This document shows positions 50,919 through 59,568 of a stretch of 64,000 nt of DNA, in pieces; the stretch's first letter is position 1; every line of letters begins with the position of its first letter. The translations under genes were made by a program, and so were the position numbers. The stretch covers positions 1,509,913-1,573,912 of the forward strand of contig NZ_CP026995.1 of the NCBI RefSeq assembly GCF_013407185.1. Direction: 5' to 3'. Below the pieces are notes generated by a model that was given only the letters and a program-made list of their open reading frames with translations, was not told where the DNA came from and made no database searches. Source of the stretch: Nitrosopumilus ureiphilus (lineage in GTDB: Archaea > Thermoproteota > Nitrososphaeria > Nitrososphaerales > Nitrosopumilaceae).

Positions 50919-51482
50919 TTACAACAAGAGAACAGCTGCTGCAAATACAGTAGTCCATTTTCCATCTTTATCACCTTTTGTGGACTGGGTGATATTTTTT
51001 GTATGATAAATTTTACCTGAAATAGACCACTGTTGTCTTTTTTCATCCCAGTTTTTGTCAACATCAAATGGAATTCCTAAGGAAGATGCCAACATTTGGG
51101 CTGCAATGTCTTCAGCATAATCACCAGCTTGAGTCTCATTTTGACCAAAAGATTCGTATTCAGAGAGATACCCATATCTGCTATTATCCTTTGGTAGTGC
51201 AATACCTACAGAAGCTGCACACATCCTATATGGCTCTCGAGTCTGATTCTTTGAATAAATTGTAAATAATATCTGCCCAGGGCTAATTTGCTTGAGACCT
51301 TCTTTTCTTGAAATCAATTTTGCTTTAGGTGGAAATATACTTGAAATCAGTACAAGGTTGGTTCCAGCAATTCCTGCATCCCTTAATGCATATTCAAAAC
51401 TTGTTAGTCTATCTTCATGTACTCCTTTTCCTTTTGTAAGAAATAATTTTTTAGCAACTAAATCAAGCATTTCTGAATTCAT
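50919..51482 (-). CDS. pdaD: Pyruvoyl-dependent arginine decarboxylase
   Basis: 187 residues. Converts arginine to agmatine, the first step of polyamine synthesis. Self-cleaves to expose a pyruvoyl group at the Ser of NLVLISSIFPP (~43-53). Other family marks: LTKGKGVHEDRLTSFEYALRDAGI, GQILFTIYSKNQTREPYRMCAASVGIALP and EYESFGQNETQAGDYAEDIA. Ends 1 base from the convergent gene. Confidence 0.95.
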   Translation of the reverse strand: MNSEMLDLVAKKLFLTKGKGVHEDRLTSFEYALRDAGIAGTNLVLISSIFPPKAKLISRKEGLKQISPGQILFTIYSKNQTREPYRMCAASVGIALPKDNSRYGYLSEYESFGQNETQAGDYAEDIAAQMLASSLGIPFDVDKNWDEKRQQWSISGKIYHTKNITQSTKGDKDGKWTTVFAAAVLLL

Positions 51483-51560
51483 GAAAGATAGTTATTATTT
51501 ATACTTTAATTGAGACAGAAAATTTTTAAAATCAATATAAAAAATTCCCAAACTCTTTGT

Positions 51561-51788
51561 CTAATCGCCTTTTCTTTTCTTCTTTCTTTTATCAGGGGAT
51601 TTTTGGATTTGCGTCAAAAAGATGAATGTAAAAAATGCCCCTAAACCAACATTGATGACGCCCATAAAAGTAAGCATCATGGTCATTGAAGGAGGTGCAA
51701 CAGACAATCCAATTATAATTCCCATCACTCCGGTGGCATAAAACAGCATCATCAAAACCTTAACCCTTGTTGGTTCAATGTATCTCAT
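51561..51788 (-). CDS. Small membrane protein, two helices
   Basis: 75 residues from ATG 51788 (MRYIEPTRVKVL). Two membrane helices (MMLFYATGVMGIIIGLSV, MTMMLTFMGVINVGLGAFFTFIFL) and a Lys/Arg-rich cytoplasmic tail (DKRKKKRKGD). No function known. Confidence 0.6.
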   Translation of the reverse strand: MRYIEPTRVKVLMMLFYATGVMGIIIGLSVAPPSMTMMLTFMGVINVGLGAFFTFIFLTQIQKSPDKRKKKRKGD

Positions 51789-51873
51789 AAGAGGTATCAA
51801 AATACGACATTATTATAAACTGATGTTCTGTCGGGTTATCAAGACCCATAAATAATACAGGTGAGAATAATAG

Positions 51874-52107
51874 TTGTTGAGAGCCACAAAGTCAATCAAA
51901 CAAAAAATCCCACATAACAATGATCTTGATTCCATGATGAGTGTATTCACAAAGATGATAAACCAATCAATAAAGATTGGATTAAAAAACAACTGCTCGA
52001 CTTTGAAACGATTATCAACACTGGCATACTATGACTTGGATTCGCAAGGACTGGTTACATCCTACAAACTAAACGCAGTGTCTCAGGCATGCGGAATTTT
52101 ATCAAGA
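51874..52107 (+). pseudogene. tnpB: TnpB, N-terminal fragment
   Basis: From TTG 51874: SIKQKIPHNNDLDSMMSVFTKMINQSIKIGLKNNCSTLKRLSTLAYYDLDSQGLVTSYKLNAVSQACGILSRR matches the N-terminal helical part of RNA-guided TnpB nucleases. It is cut at ~52107 by the inverted right end of another element; the RuvC core is missing. Its C-terminus resumes at 52383. Confidence 0.65.
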
Positions 52108-52380
52108 CGTGAACTACCACTCGCTAAAGCTCGTGGCTTTCTGCTTCCTTGACCTCATCGAGATCTCTACAAGCGTTACTTCCCGCAATTCCTACAGTAG
52201 TTTTTGATTGAATATGTTCAATCCTTTTTGCAAAATGTTAATGCTTGCATTGTAATCCCTGTCTATGACCAAATTGCATTTGTCACATTTGTGAATTCTT
52301 GTAGCTAATCTCTTTGGAACCATGCTGCCACACCTTGAACAATTTATGGTTGTATTTCTTGCCGGAACTTTGACTGGCAT
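52108..52380 (-). pseudogene. tnpB: TnpB C-terminal fragment with omega-RNA end of a second element
   Basis: Coding part 52192-52380 reads PARNTTINCSRCGSMV..HKCDKCNLVIDRDYNASINILQKGL, i.e. the CxxC/CxxC zinc ribbon and the DRD-x-NAS RuvC-III acid of TnpB. Downstream (52108-52191, minus strand) is the right end with hairpin CCACGAGC/GCGAGTGG around TTTA and GTTCAC before the join, where the guide would begin. The 5' part of this tnpB is gone. Confidence 0.65.
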
Positions 52381-52382
52381 TA

Positions 52383-52680
52383 TTGGATGGCATTCCAGTT
52401 GTCTTTGTTGACCCAAAACGCACAAGCAAGTTGTGTCCAATATGCGGAAACAGAATCCAAGAGTACAGGCAAAACAGACGTAAGTTATTGTGCACTGATT
52501 GTGGCAAGAGTATGGACAGGGATGTAGTTGCATCCATGAATATTGCTCACAAGGCGTGGTCTAGGTTTAACATGCTAGAGATGATACAGGTGAAGCGAAG
52601 CATTCTGCTTTTGAGGAATCAATGTCGGAATCCAGCTATGATGATGTGGTAATCCGAATAGTCGATGTATCAAAGTCAGG
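52383..52680 (+). pseudogene. tnpB: TnpB, C-terminal fragment of the interrupted gene
   Basis: VVFVDPKRTSKLCPICGNRIQEY..KLLCTDCGKSMDRDVVASMNIAHKAWSRF has the zinc ribbon and DRD-x-x-AS RuvC-III site. A frameshift near 52590 separates it from a TnpB-like tail (..DVSKSGSR*). Together with the fragment at 51874 about 230 middle residues are lacking. Confidence 0.65.
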
Positions 52681-52765
52681 GTCTCGATAATCCGACAGAA
52701 CCTAGAATAGTTTATCGAACAATCTTGGTAACATTTTAAACCTGAAAAATTTCATTTTACTTTGT

Positions 52766-52840
52766 GCCAATGTAGCTCAGCCTGGTTAGAGCAGCTGATT
52801 TGTAATCAGCAGGTCGTGGGTTCGGATCCCGTCATTGGCT
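52766..52840 (+). tRNA. tRNA-Thr(TGT)
   Basis: Acceptor GCCAATG/CATTGGC, D-arm GCTC...GAGC, anticodon stem GCTGA/TCAGC with loop TTTGTAA (anticodon TGT), T-arm GTGGG-TTCGGAT-CCCGT, discriminator T, then CCA encoded at 52841-52843. No intron. Confidence 0.95.
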
Positions 52841-52882
52841 CCACCTTTTGTGTTTAAAGCCCATAACTTACGTAGATATTTC

Positions 52883-53020
52883 ATGAATACAAAACAGGTT
52901 CAGAGAAATGAGATTGTAATTCATGATTTTACAAAGAAAGTAACCAGAAACTTTCTAGCCAAACTATTTGATGAGAGATTTCAAGCAAAAAAGAGTACAA
53001 AATATGAATGTGGGAGATAA
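52883..53020 (+). CDS. Small basic protein
   Basis: 45 residues from ATG 52883: MNTKQVQRNEIVIHDFTKKVTRNFLAKLFDERFQAKKSTKYECGR. Helical, basic; maybe DNA-associated. No family recognised. Its 3' end overlaps the next frame by 17 bases. Confidence 0.4.
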   Translation: MNTKQVQRNEIVIHDFTKKVTRNFLAKLFDERFQAKKSTKYECGR

Positions 53021-53171
53021 AAAATATCAAAGAACAGAATATCTATTTGATTTCAAGATAGTTCAGAAGTTTGTTCGGAAATACAATATTGAACTTCCAA
53101 TTGATAGTGTAATTTTAAGTGGTGGAGATGGTAGAAGTGGTGGAGATGGTAGAAGTGGTGAAACTAGATGA
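53004..53171 (+). CDS. Small protein with an 18-nt tandem repeat
   Basis: 55 residues from ATG 53004: MNVGDKKYQRTEYLFDFKIVQKFVRKYNIELPIDSVILSGGDGRSGGDGRSGETR. The end has GGDGRS twice, from a perfect direct repeat GGTGGAGATGGTAGAAGT. Unknown function. Confidence 0.4.
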   Translation: MNVGDKKYQRTEYLFDFKIVQKFVRKYNIELPIDSVILSGGDGRSGGDGRSGETR

Positions 53172-53242
53172 TCACATAGACCACGAATACCACTTGAAAT
53201 TAATGAAAAGTTATTCAATTTTAGGTGTAAAAGGAGAAGAAA

Positions 53243-53452
53243 GTGAGCAGTTCATGTAATGGTACATGTACACAATTAGGAAAGGAGTATTTTGGAATTC
53301 CAAAGTATTATCTAGGATACAAATATTGCACAATGTGTGGATACTCAATAATATGTGAAGTTATTTCGTGTCCATGTTGTAATAGCATACTAAGAAAAAA
53401 ACCCCAGACACAAAACAAAATTTCATGTTTAAAACCTAGAGCATACATCTGA
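53243..53452 (+). CDS. Cys-rich zinc-ribbon microprotein (CNGIC/CPCC family)
   Basis: 69 residues from GTG 53243: SSSCNGTCTQLG.., then YCTMCGYSIICEVISCPCCNSILRKKP. Third member of the family in the window (others 22097, 40657), on the plus strand here. Zinc binding likely; role unknown. Upstream of two small helical genes. Confidence 0.7.
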   Translation: MSSSCNGTCTQLGKEYFGIPKYYLGYKYCTMCGYSIICEVISCPCCNSILRKKPQTQNKISCLKPRAYI

Positions 53453-53457
53453 ATGTA

Positions 53458-53649
53458 TTGAGCAACAATTCTGAGATAAATTCTAATCATTCGAATCTAC
53501 TAATAGCTCAGAAACGGTATCAACAAAAAAATGCTTATGATATTGTTACAAGACAACATGTATTAGAAGAGATAATCTTTAATCTAAAATCAGAAAACAT
53601 CTCTGTTACTCCAAAGATAGTATTGGAGAAAATGAAAGAGAAAGGATAA
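53458..53649 (+). CDS. Small helical protein, uncertain
   Basis: 63 residues from TTG 53458: polar start, then helix QQKNAYDIVTRQHVLEEIIFNLKSENISVTPKIVLEKMKEKG, which looks HTH-like but cannot be assigned. Starts 5 bases after the zinc-ribbon stop, so may share its transcript. Confidence 0.4.
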   Translation: MSNNSEINSNHSNLLIAQKRYQQKNAYDIVTRQHVLEEIIFNLKSENISVTPKIVLEKMKEKG

Positions 53650-53704
53650 AGATAGATCAACACTGTATAGAGATAGATTATCTATTAACCAACGAAACAG
53701 TTTC

Positions 53705-53992
53705 TTGAGAGATTCGTCTGAATCAAATTATTCAAACTACATTGAAATAATGTGGGAGGATATTGAATTAGTGAAACAAGGTTCACAAGAGATGTTTCTT
53801 ACTGCAAAAAGTGATTCTATCAAAAACAATGTAGGAAAACTAATTTTAGAAACAGTAAGAACCAAAATCGAGCTACTCAGCAGTAAAGCATTGGATATTT
53901 CTGTGGAATTACTAGGAAAGAAATTACGTCAATTTCGTGATGAGAATCAAGACCTTAAACAACAACTTGGAAAATATCACGATTCAGAATAA
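53705..53992 (+). CDS. Helical protein, possibly coiled coil
   Basis: 95 residues from TTG 53705 (ATG 53750, MWEDIEL, is an alternative). All-helical with heptads at the end (KLRQFRDENQDLKQQLGKYHDSE). Soluble, unknown. Followed by the large secreted protein gene after ~100 bases. Confidence 0.45.
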   Translation: MRDSSESNYSNYIEIMWEDIELVKQGSQEMFLTAKSDSIKNNVGKLILETVRTKIELLSSKALDISVELLGKKLRQFRDENQDLKQQLGKYHDSE

Positions 53993-54090
53993 GATTTAGT
54001 GTTGAGATAGTATAGACCGCTTTTAAATATAGAAAATTTTTCCAAAATCACGCCTGATTTTACGCCTATGAGACTAAATATTATGAAATT

Positions 54091-57000
54091 ATGAAGTTTA
54101 GAATGAAGAATATTTTTTCAATTTCAATCATCCTTCTAATTGCATTTTCTTTTACAATATCAACCATATTACCTGCTGATGCTTTTGAGTTTAGTCCTCT
54201 TCCAATAGTGCACATGAAATCAATTCCAAATCAATCAGATTTTCTCAATAAAGATCAAAACTCCCTATTACCAAACACAATTCATTCAACTGAGATTAGA
54301 GACAATGGCAAAAAAGTAGACATCTACTTACTCTCAACAGGGACAAGAGCCGGTGACTCTATAGGAATATTTTATTTTGAAGATGATACTGAAAAACAGT
54401 TTGAGGATGGATATTATTTTACTGACCTCTTTGTAATGCATTTCAAATCCGAACTAGATGCAGAATTAGAATATGTAATTACATCACAACGTAACGACAA
54501 CAGCTGTGTAAAATCAATACCTCCAAACATCTCTGTAAGTTTTACACTTGATGGCGATTGTAGTGCAGGAGCTGTAATTACAAAACAAACGGAAAATGGA
54601 TGGGCAGCATATGTAAAGTTCTTTGTTGATTTTGAAAAGCCAACATATGATTCCCCATATTACATTCAATGGGCATATGTTGATGCAAAAGGTGTAGATG
54701 ATGATGGTTGGGACATTTCAAGTATTAGTTATTGGCCAAATAATTGGTTTTTTTATGGAACAGCATATCCAGTCCAAGAGGAAAATGTTTTAGTTAATGT
54801 CAATTTCGGAAGAATAGAAATCAATGATTTTTTACACATGCCAAATGAAATTCTAACTGAGAATTTATCTCAAAACAAGATAGATTGTGCAGACAATACC
54901 ATAGACGTTGTAACAGATAGTAATGAAGAAGGATACACAAAAAATGATGTTGCAAGAATTACTGCCAAAATTAATTCAATTGAAAAAAATATCAAAGTGT
55001 ATCTGACAATTTATGATCAACAAGATAATCGCGTATTGAAAAAAAGTACAACATTTACTGATTCGGATCCTATTTTCTTAGTAGATTTGGGTTCATTTGA
55101 ACGGGGAGTCTACAAAGCAGCAGTGGAATTTGGAATAAATGGACCAAAGGACCAAGTGTTGTTTAAGGTAGACATTATAGAAATACTCAAGCAAAAGGAG
55201 CCTAATCAGTGTAATCTGTACCTGCTATATGATGAAAACAAGAGTTCTTTGATTATTTTTGGTCAGGTGTATGATCCATCTGGGTCATCCATAGACGGAA
55301 TTGACATTTTTGTAGATAGAAAAGGTGATGGATTTACAGAATTAACTGAAGATGACATTAGACTCTACATATCAAAAAATAATTTTGGTGGAGAAAAGAT
55401 TTCAGCATCCCAAGGGTGGTCTAATGATGATAAATATCGAGAAAAAGGAAATGCAAGAATTAACAAATTAGGAGACGGATATGAGATTTATGCAGAAGTT
55501 CCTGTTGTAACCAAAAATTTCAAAATTGCAATAGAGCAAAGCGACAATACTTTTTATGAATTCAAAAAAAGCAGATTCCCCCCAAATAGTTTCTCAACTG
55601 CCCCTCAGACATGGGCTACAGTAAATTTTGTAGATAAAACTCCTATCAAATATGCTGCATCTAATTGGTCTCCTGATGAAGTAGTGGTCACTCAATCAAT
55701 TGATCTAAATTTGATTTTAGTGGGGGATCAATGGACAGAAAATCAAAAGAAAGAAATTCAAAGTAAATTAAGCAAATCAATTATTCCAATTACCAATAGT
55801 GAACTTCATCTAACTGGTGCAAAATATCTTTATCAGTATGACTTTGTTTCAGCTTCAGATGATTTTTCTAATGGATTATTCAATCTAATGAAAAAAGAAT
55901 CAGAAAGAATTAATCCGTTTTATGGAGAAAATGAATATAATAATCCATGGGGTTTAGCTAGTTGGGTTAAAACAAATCATACAGAATGGACAAGTCCATC
56001 TCAACAAAGATTTGAAATAGATTACAATCTTGTTGATGCAAATAAGGTAGAGGAGTATATTTTCAATGAATTAATTTCAAAGAATCCGTCGTTTCATTTG
56101 CCTCATTCTGTAAATTTGGTATTCATTGCAGATGATATGGACAAAATTGACTTTTTACACAATTACAAATTGCAGTCTATAGATGCATCAACTAAACAAT
56201 ATCATAAAGCGGTTGGATTGATGGGATATGGTGGAAATTACAATACTTACTTTTTTGATCTTTATGCAGCGCCATGGGATGATTTTCAGGGACTTCCAGG
56301 ACATTATGATCAAAATCTAATTAATGAATATACAAATTTTCATGACTTTACAGATGAAAAGGATAGGAATCAGTTATTCGTAAATTACATCAATAATGCA
56401 ACTGCTCTGTTAGTCACACCATCTTACGTCTATCCGCCAGTTTACAAGACCAATTATCTAATAGATTTAGTAATTGTTACAGAGCCTAGTTCTACTGCAA
56501 ACAATGTACTAATTGATCATTTCATTGATAAAGAAAAAATCATCTCAGAATTAGAACAATTAATTCCACACTCATCATGGGAACTTAATTTCTCTCTAGA
56601 GAGACTAAACAGCAGAGATCTTGCTACAGATGTTAAAGACCTGTTAAACTCTGCAAACAAAGTTCCTGCATTTTCTGAAGATTTTGGTCCCATCGTTTCA
56701 ATATTAAATGAAGAGAATGTTTCACGGGAATTGATTAGTTGGGCATCTACTAGAGAATCCTCAAATTTTAAGGACTTTAAGAATGTGGCAAATTCTCAAT
56801 GGACCATCCCTGTATTGGTAGTAATTGGAGAAGGGGATAATCAATGGTACATTGGAAACTATGGAACAGTAGGATTAGCAGCTGCACATCCAGATGATGC
56901 AAATCAGCCTTGTTGTGCCATTGCAATTTCAAATGACAAAACAGTTTGGGAGGAAGGTTATGGATTATCTGATCTTGTAATTCATGAAGTTGGTCATGTG

Positions 57001-57762
57001 GTTGGATTGATGCATCCATTTATGGGATATTCATCAAATTATGAATTTTTCATTAATAATTATTTTAATTGGATTGCAAGTCCCATGGCATACTCTAGTC
57101 CGTTACATGGATGTGCATATTGGTATTCTCTACATGATGAGGGACCATGTGGTATGGTTGATACAAATTTCACATACTTTGACAAAGAAACAATTTCACG
57201 AGGAATTGCAACGTACTTGGTTAAATCTGCAGAAAACAATGTCTACAGAACATTATTGGAATTAGAAAAATCTGGAACGTCACCATACAATTTACCTTCT
57301 GATGTGAAATCACAAGTAGACAACATTGAATCAGAAATTAAAAAGGCAAAAGATGCATTTAGAACAAACAAACTAGACGGGATGGATGGTGCAATAGAAC
57401 TAGGAATTGAAGCTGCACGTGATTCTCAAATATTGGCATCAGACTATACAGTAGAATACAAACAGACAGTGACAGATGATGTAAAAATCACCATACCTGC
57501 ATGGATAAAGGATCAGGCTGATTGGTGGGTAGCAGGCTCAATTAATGACAATGAATTTGTTAATTCTATCCAGTATTTGATAAAGGAGAAAATAATTGTA
57601 ATTCCTCCTACTGATGCAGAGGCTCAAGACGGATCCAAAGACATTCCAGATTGGGTGAAAAATAATGTTCGTTGGTGGTCAACTGGAACAATTTCAGATA
57701 AAGAACTTGTAAGTGCTCTTCAGCATCTAATCAAACAAGGAATTATCAAGGTTGGAAATTAA
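54091..57762 (+). CDS. Giant secreted metzincin-like protein with WW-repeat tail
   Basis: 1223 residues. Signal peptide ~1-32. Several beta domains (~40-500). HEVGHVVGLMHPF at 965-977 carries three zinc His and Glu as in metzincin proteases; SPMAYS ~45 residues later could be the Met-turn. The C-terminus has two tandem repeats (IPAWIKDQADWW..., IPDWVKNNVRWW...FLIKxGII-type), a domain I know from many secreted thaumarchaeal proteins. No C-terminal anchor. Probably an extracellular protease or surface protein. Confidence 0.7.
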   Translation: MKFRMKNIFSISIILLIAFSFTISTILPADAFEFSPLPIVHMKSIPNQSDFLNKDQNSLLPNTIHSTEIRDNGKKVDIYLLSTGTRAGDSIGIFYFEDDTEKQFEDGYYFTDLFVMHFKSELDAELEYVITSQRNDNSCVKSIPPNISVSFTLDGDCSAGAVITKQTENGWAAYVKFFVDFEKPTYDSPYYIQWAYVDAKGVDDDGWDISSISYWPNNWFFYGTAYPVQEENVLVNVNFGRIEINDFLHMPNEILTENLSQNKIDCADNTIDVVTDSNEEGYTKNDVARITAKINSIEKNIKVYLTIYDQQDNRVLKKSTTFTDSDPIFLVDLGSFERGVYKAAVEFGINGPKDQVLFKVDIIEILKQKEPNQCNLYLLYDENKSSLIIFGQVYDPSGSSIDGIDIFVDRKGDGFTELTEDDIRLYISKNNFGGEKISASQGWSNDDKYREKGNARINKLGDGYEIYAEVPVVTKNFKIAIEQSDNTFYEFKKSRFPPNSFSTAPQTWATVNFVDKTPIKYAASNWSPDEVVVTQSIDLNLILVGDQWTENQKKEIQSKLSKSIIPITNSELHLTGAKYLYQYDFVSASDDFSNGLFNLMKKESERINPFYGENEYNNPWGLASWVKTNHTEWTSPSQQRFEIDYNLVDANKVEEYIFNELISKNPSFHLPHSVNLVFIADDMDKIDFLHNYKLQSIDASTKQYHKAVGLMGYGGNYNTYFFDLYAAPWDDFQGLPGHYDQNLINEYTNFHDFTDEKDRNQLFVNYINNATALLVTPSYVYPPVYKTNYLIDLVIVTEPSSTANNVLIDHFIDKEKIISELEQLIPHSSWELNFSLERLNSRDLATDVKDLLNSANKVPAFSEDFGPIVSILNEENVSRELISWASTRESSNFKDFKNVANSQWTIPVLVVIGEGDNQWYIGNYGTVGLAAAHPDDANQPCCAIAISNDKTVWEEGYGLSDLVIHEVGHVVGLMHPFMGYSSNYEFFINNYFNWIASPMAYSSPLHGCAYWYSLHDEGPCGMVDTNFTYFDKETISRGIATYLVKSAENNVYRTLLELEKSGTSPYNLPSDVKSQVDNIESEIKKAKDAFRTNKLDGMDGAIELGIEAARDSQILASDYTVEYKQTVTDDVKITIPAWIKDQADWWVAGSINDNEFVNSIQYLIKEKIIVIPPTDAEAQDGSKDIPDWVKNNVRWWSTGTISDKELVSALQHLIKQGIIKVGN

Positions 57763-57764
57763 AA

Positions 57765-58001
57765 ATGAAAAAGAAATGTGTTGATTGTGGTAAACGTTTT
57801 AACCGAATTGATGTTTGGGCAGTAGAAAAAACTAGATTCAAGAAAAAATATGTCTGCAGAAATTGCTTTACATTTCACATGAAACAACTAAATCCACATC
57901 ACAGTGACAGTAGAGACCTGGGGCTTTGTTCTACTTATAGACCTCCACAATGGTTTACTGACCATTCCAATTACATAGATCATCATCACTCACATCATTA
58001 G
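57765..58001 (+). CDS. Zinc-finger protein with His-rich tail
   Basis: 78 residues: MKKKCVDCGKRFNRIDVWAVEKTRFKKKYVCRNC gives C-x2-C...C-x2-C, and the end is HSNYIDHHHSHH, a metal-chelating tail. Starts 2 bases after the metzincin stop, so possibly co-expressed; it may be a metal carrier or regulator. Confidence 0.6.
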   Translation: MKKKCVDCGKRFNRIDVWAVEKTRFKKKYVCRNCFTFHMKQLNPHHSDSRDLGLCSTYRPPQWFTDHSNYIDHHHSHH

Positions 58002-58099
58002 CCATAGGAAGATGGGAAGACAAACCAAAAGATACTCCAGATGACCAGGTTTCCTTTTTTCTAAAAATTCATAATTTGTTTTAATGAAAAGTGTTTTAA

Positions 58100-58219
58100 C
58101 TAGAGTTTCATCTCTGTCATAATTTTCCTGCAATCTGGACATATTGGATTTGGATAATCAGAGTATAGGACAAAGTAAATGTCACAATCTATGCATTTCC
58201 AGATAATAACTCCCATCAT
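58100..58219 (-). CDS. Zinc-ribbon microprotein, first of a tandem pair
   Basis: 39 residues: MMGVIIWKCIDCDIYFVLYSDYPNPICPDCRKIMTEMKL. C-x2-C...C-x2-C ribbon. A paralogue lies 87 bases upstream (58306-58419); both start with (M)M...WKCxDC and both have TTTAATGAAAAGTGTTT around their stop. Probably structural zinc protein or regulator. Confidence 0.6.
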   Translation of the reverse strand: MMGVIIWKCIDCDIYFVLYSDYPNPICPDCRKIMTEMKL

Positions 58220-58305
58220 GTCTTACTGTAGGTGAAACTCAAATAAGAAATCAACTACACAAAAAATGAACGATTGTTTAATTGGATTAGTTTAATGAAA
58301 AGTGT

Positions 58306-58419
58306 TTAAATCTCAATCAATTTTTTCTTGCAGTTGGGACAAAATATCACTAGAACACCATGTTCCAAAAACTGGGTAAACTCACAATCAACACACTTCC
58401 AAACACTCATCGCCATCAT
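58306..58419 (-). CDS. Zinc-ribbon microprotein, second of a tandem pair
   Basis: 37 residues: MMAMSVWKCVDCEFTQFLEHGVLVIFCPNCKKKLIEI. Same ribbon pattern as 58100-58219. Upstream is TGAACATTTGTTCA (58468-58481), a dyad like the one before the small RNA copies. Confidence 0.6.
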   Translation of the reverse strand: MMAMSVWKCVDCEFTQFLEHGVLVIFCPNCKKKLIEI

Positions 58420-58493
58420 CTTATAGTTCCATGACAAACTGGAATAATAACAGGATCATTTAGGAATTGAACATTTGTTCATTTAAGATTTGT

Positions 58494-58600
58494 TTACGCC
58501 AACGGCTGAATCCTGATGTTGGTGTCCTCTGCGACCATCTTTCTTGCATGAATCTCACACACCCTCATTATCTCCTTGAACATTGGCTGTTTAATCTTCC
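58494..58600 (-). pseudogene. C-terminal gene fragment, unidentified
   Basis: Frame ..KQPMFKEIMRVCEIHARKMVAEDTNIRIQPLA* is protein-like and GC-richer than its surroundings, but has no start. I do not recognise it; probably a relic of transferred DNA. Confidence 0.3.
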
Positions 58601-58659
58601 CAGAGTCATTTCACATTTGGCAATAGGAATAAGTATGCGGGGTTTTGGAATAAATCAAA

Positions 58660-59466
58660 ATGAGTTCTGAGGATTCTGAATTTAGTCAAAATAATATAGA
58701 AAATGTGGTTGTAAAAAAATCAACATTTAATGGATTAATAATTAGTTTAATTGTAATTGTTGGAATTGCATCATTTTTTGCTGGATCTTATGTTTCAAAT
58801 CTAAACTCTAATCAAATTTCAGACCAAGATCTAGATGATGCAATTGCCAAATTAGAACTCAAAATATTACAAAATCAATTACCTACAAAACAACCAACAC
58901 CCCCAGTAAAAATTTCAGCAGATAATGATCCAATTATCGGAAATCCTGATGCTCCAATTACAATAATTGAATTTTCAGATTTTCAATGTCCATTTTGTGC
59001 TAGATTTCACATCCAAACACTTCCATTAATTCTTGAACAATACATTGAGCAGGGAAAGGTAAAATTAGTTTTCAGAGATTTTCCTATTCAGAGTATTCAT
59101 CCTAATGCATTACCTGCATCTGTTGCAGCAGAATGTGCAAATGAGCAAGGAAAATTCAGAGAAATGCATGACATGTTATTTGACAATCAAAATCAATGGA
59201 ACAAACAAGAAACTGTTGAGGCACTTTCTTTGTTTAGCAATTATGCCACAGAGATTCAATTAGATCAAGGGACATTTGATTCATGTCTATCTAGTGGAAA
59301 ATATATTGAAGAGATTAGAAAAGATCTTGATGATGGAAGAGATTATGGGGTATCAGGCACGCCGGGATTTTTTGTAGGAAATGAAAAGATAGGATTTGTA
59401 GAACTAAAAGGTGCACAGCCATTTGATAGTTTTAAAAAAATTATTGATGCTCAGTTAGAGGCATAG
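58660..59466 (+). CDS. Membrane-anchored DsbA-like thiol oxidoreductase
   Basis: 268 residues. N-terminal membrane helix (LIISLIVIVGIASFFAGSYV, ~25-45), then a thioredoxin/DsbA domain outside the membrane: CPFC active site at 110-113 (FSDFQCPFCARFH) and cis-Pro loop GTPGFFVG. Likely forms or isomerises disulfides in the many Cys-containing exported proteins of this organism. Single gene. Confidence 0.85.
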   Translation: MSSEDSEFSQNNIENVVVKKSTFNGLIISLIVIVGIASFFAGSYVSNLNSNQISDQDLDDAIAKLELKILQNQLPTKQPTPPVKISADNDPIIGNPDAPITIIEFSDFQCPFCARFHIQTLPLILEQYIEQGKVKLVFRDFPIQSIHPNALPASVAAECANEQGKFREMHDMLFDNQNQWNKQETVEALSLFSNYATEIQLDQGTFDSCLSSGKYIEEIRKDLDDGRDYGVSGTPGFFVGNEKIGFVELKGAQPFDSFKKIIDAQLEA

Positions 59467-59517
59467 ATAATAACAAGCGTTTATTAGACCTTCAGCAGGG
59501 TTGTAATTATCGGAATA

Positions 59518-59553
59518 ATGACGTCTAAGCAATGAGCTTTTCGTCATTGCTTA
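59518..59553 (+). promoter_or_regulatory. 5' leader hairpin of the DEAD-box helicase mRNA
   Basis: TAAGCAATGA - 8-base loop - TCATTGCTTA (59526-59553), perfect 10 bp, ending 15 bases before the ATG. An alternative stem, ATGACG (59518-59523) with CGTCAT (59542-59547), is mutually exclusive with it, so the leader could switch. Confidence 0.5.
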
Positions 59554-59568
59554 AGAGAAGAAAATAAA

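Larger units (their letters stand above)
51825..52701 (+). mobile_element. TnpB element bounded by 23-bp inverted repeats, interrupted
   Basis: Bases 51825-51847 (GTTCTGTCGGGTTATC...) and the reverse complement of 52679-52701 agree at 21 of 23 positions. Inside lie the two ends of a plus-strand TnpB, separated by a piece of a second, minus-strand IS605-type element. IS605 elements normally lack such terminal repeats. No transposase (TnpA) is present; dead. Confidence 0.6.

Noticed and set aside
53118-53156. GGTGGAGATGGTAGAAGT tandem repeat as a CRISPR or minisatellite
   Set aside because: Only two units, in frame inside a small gene.
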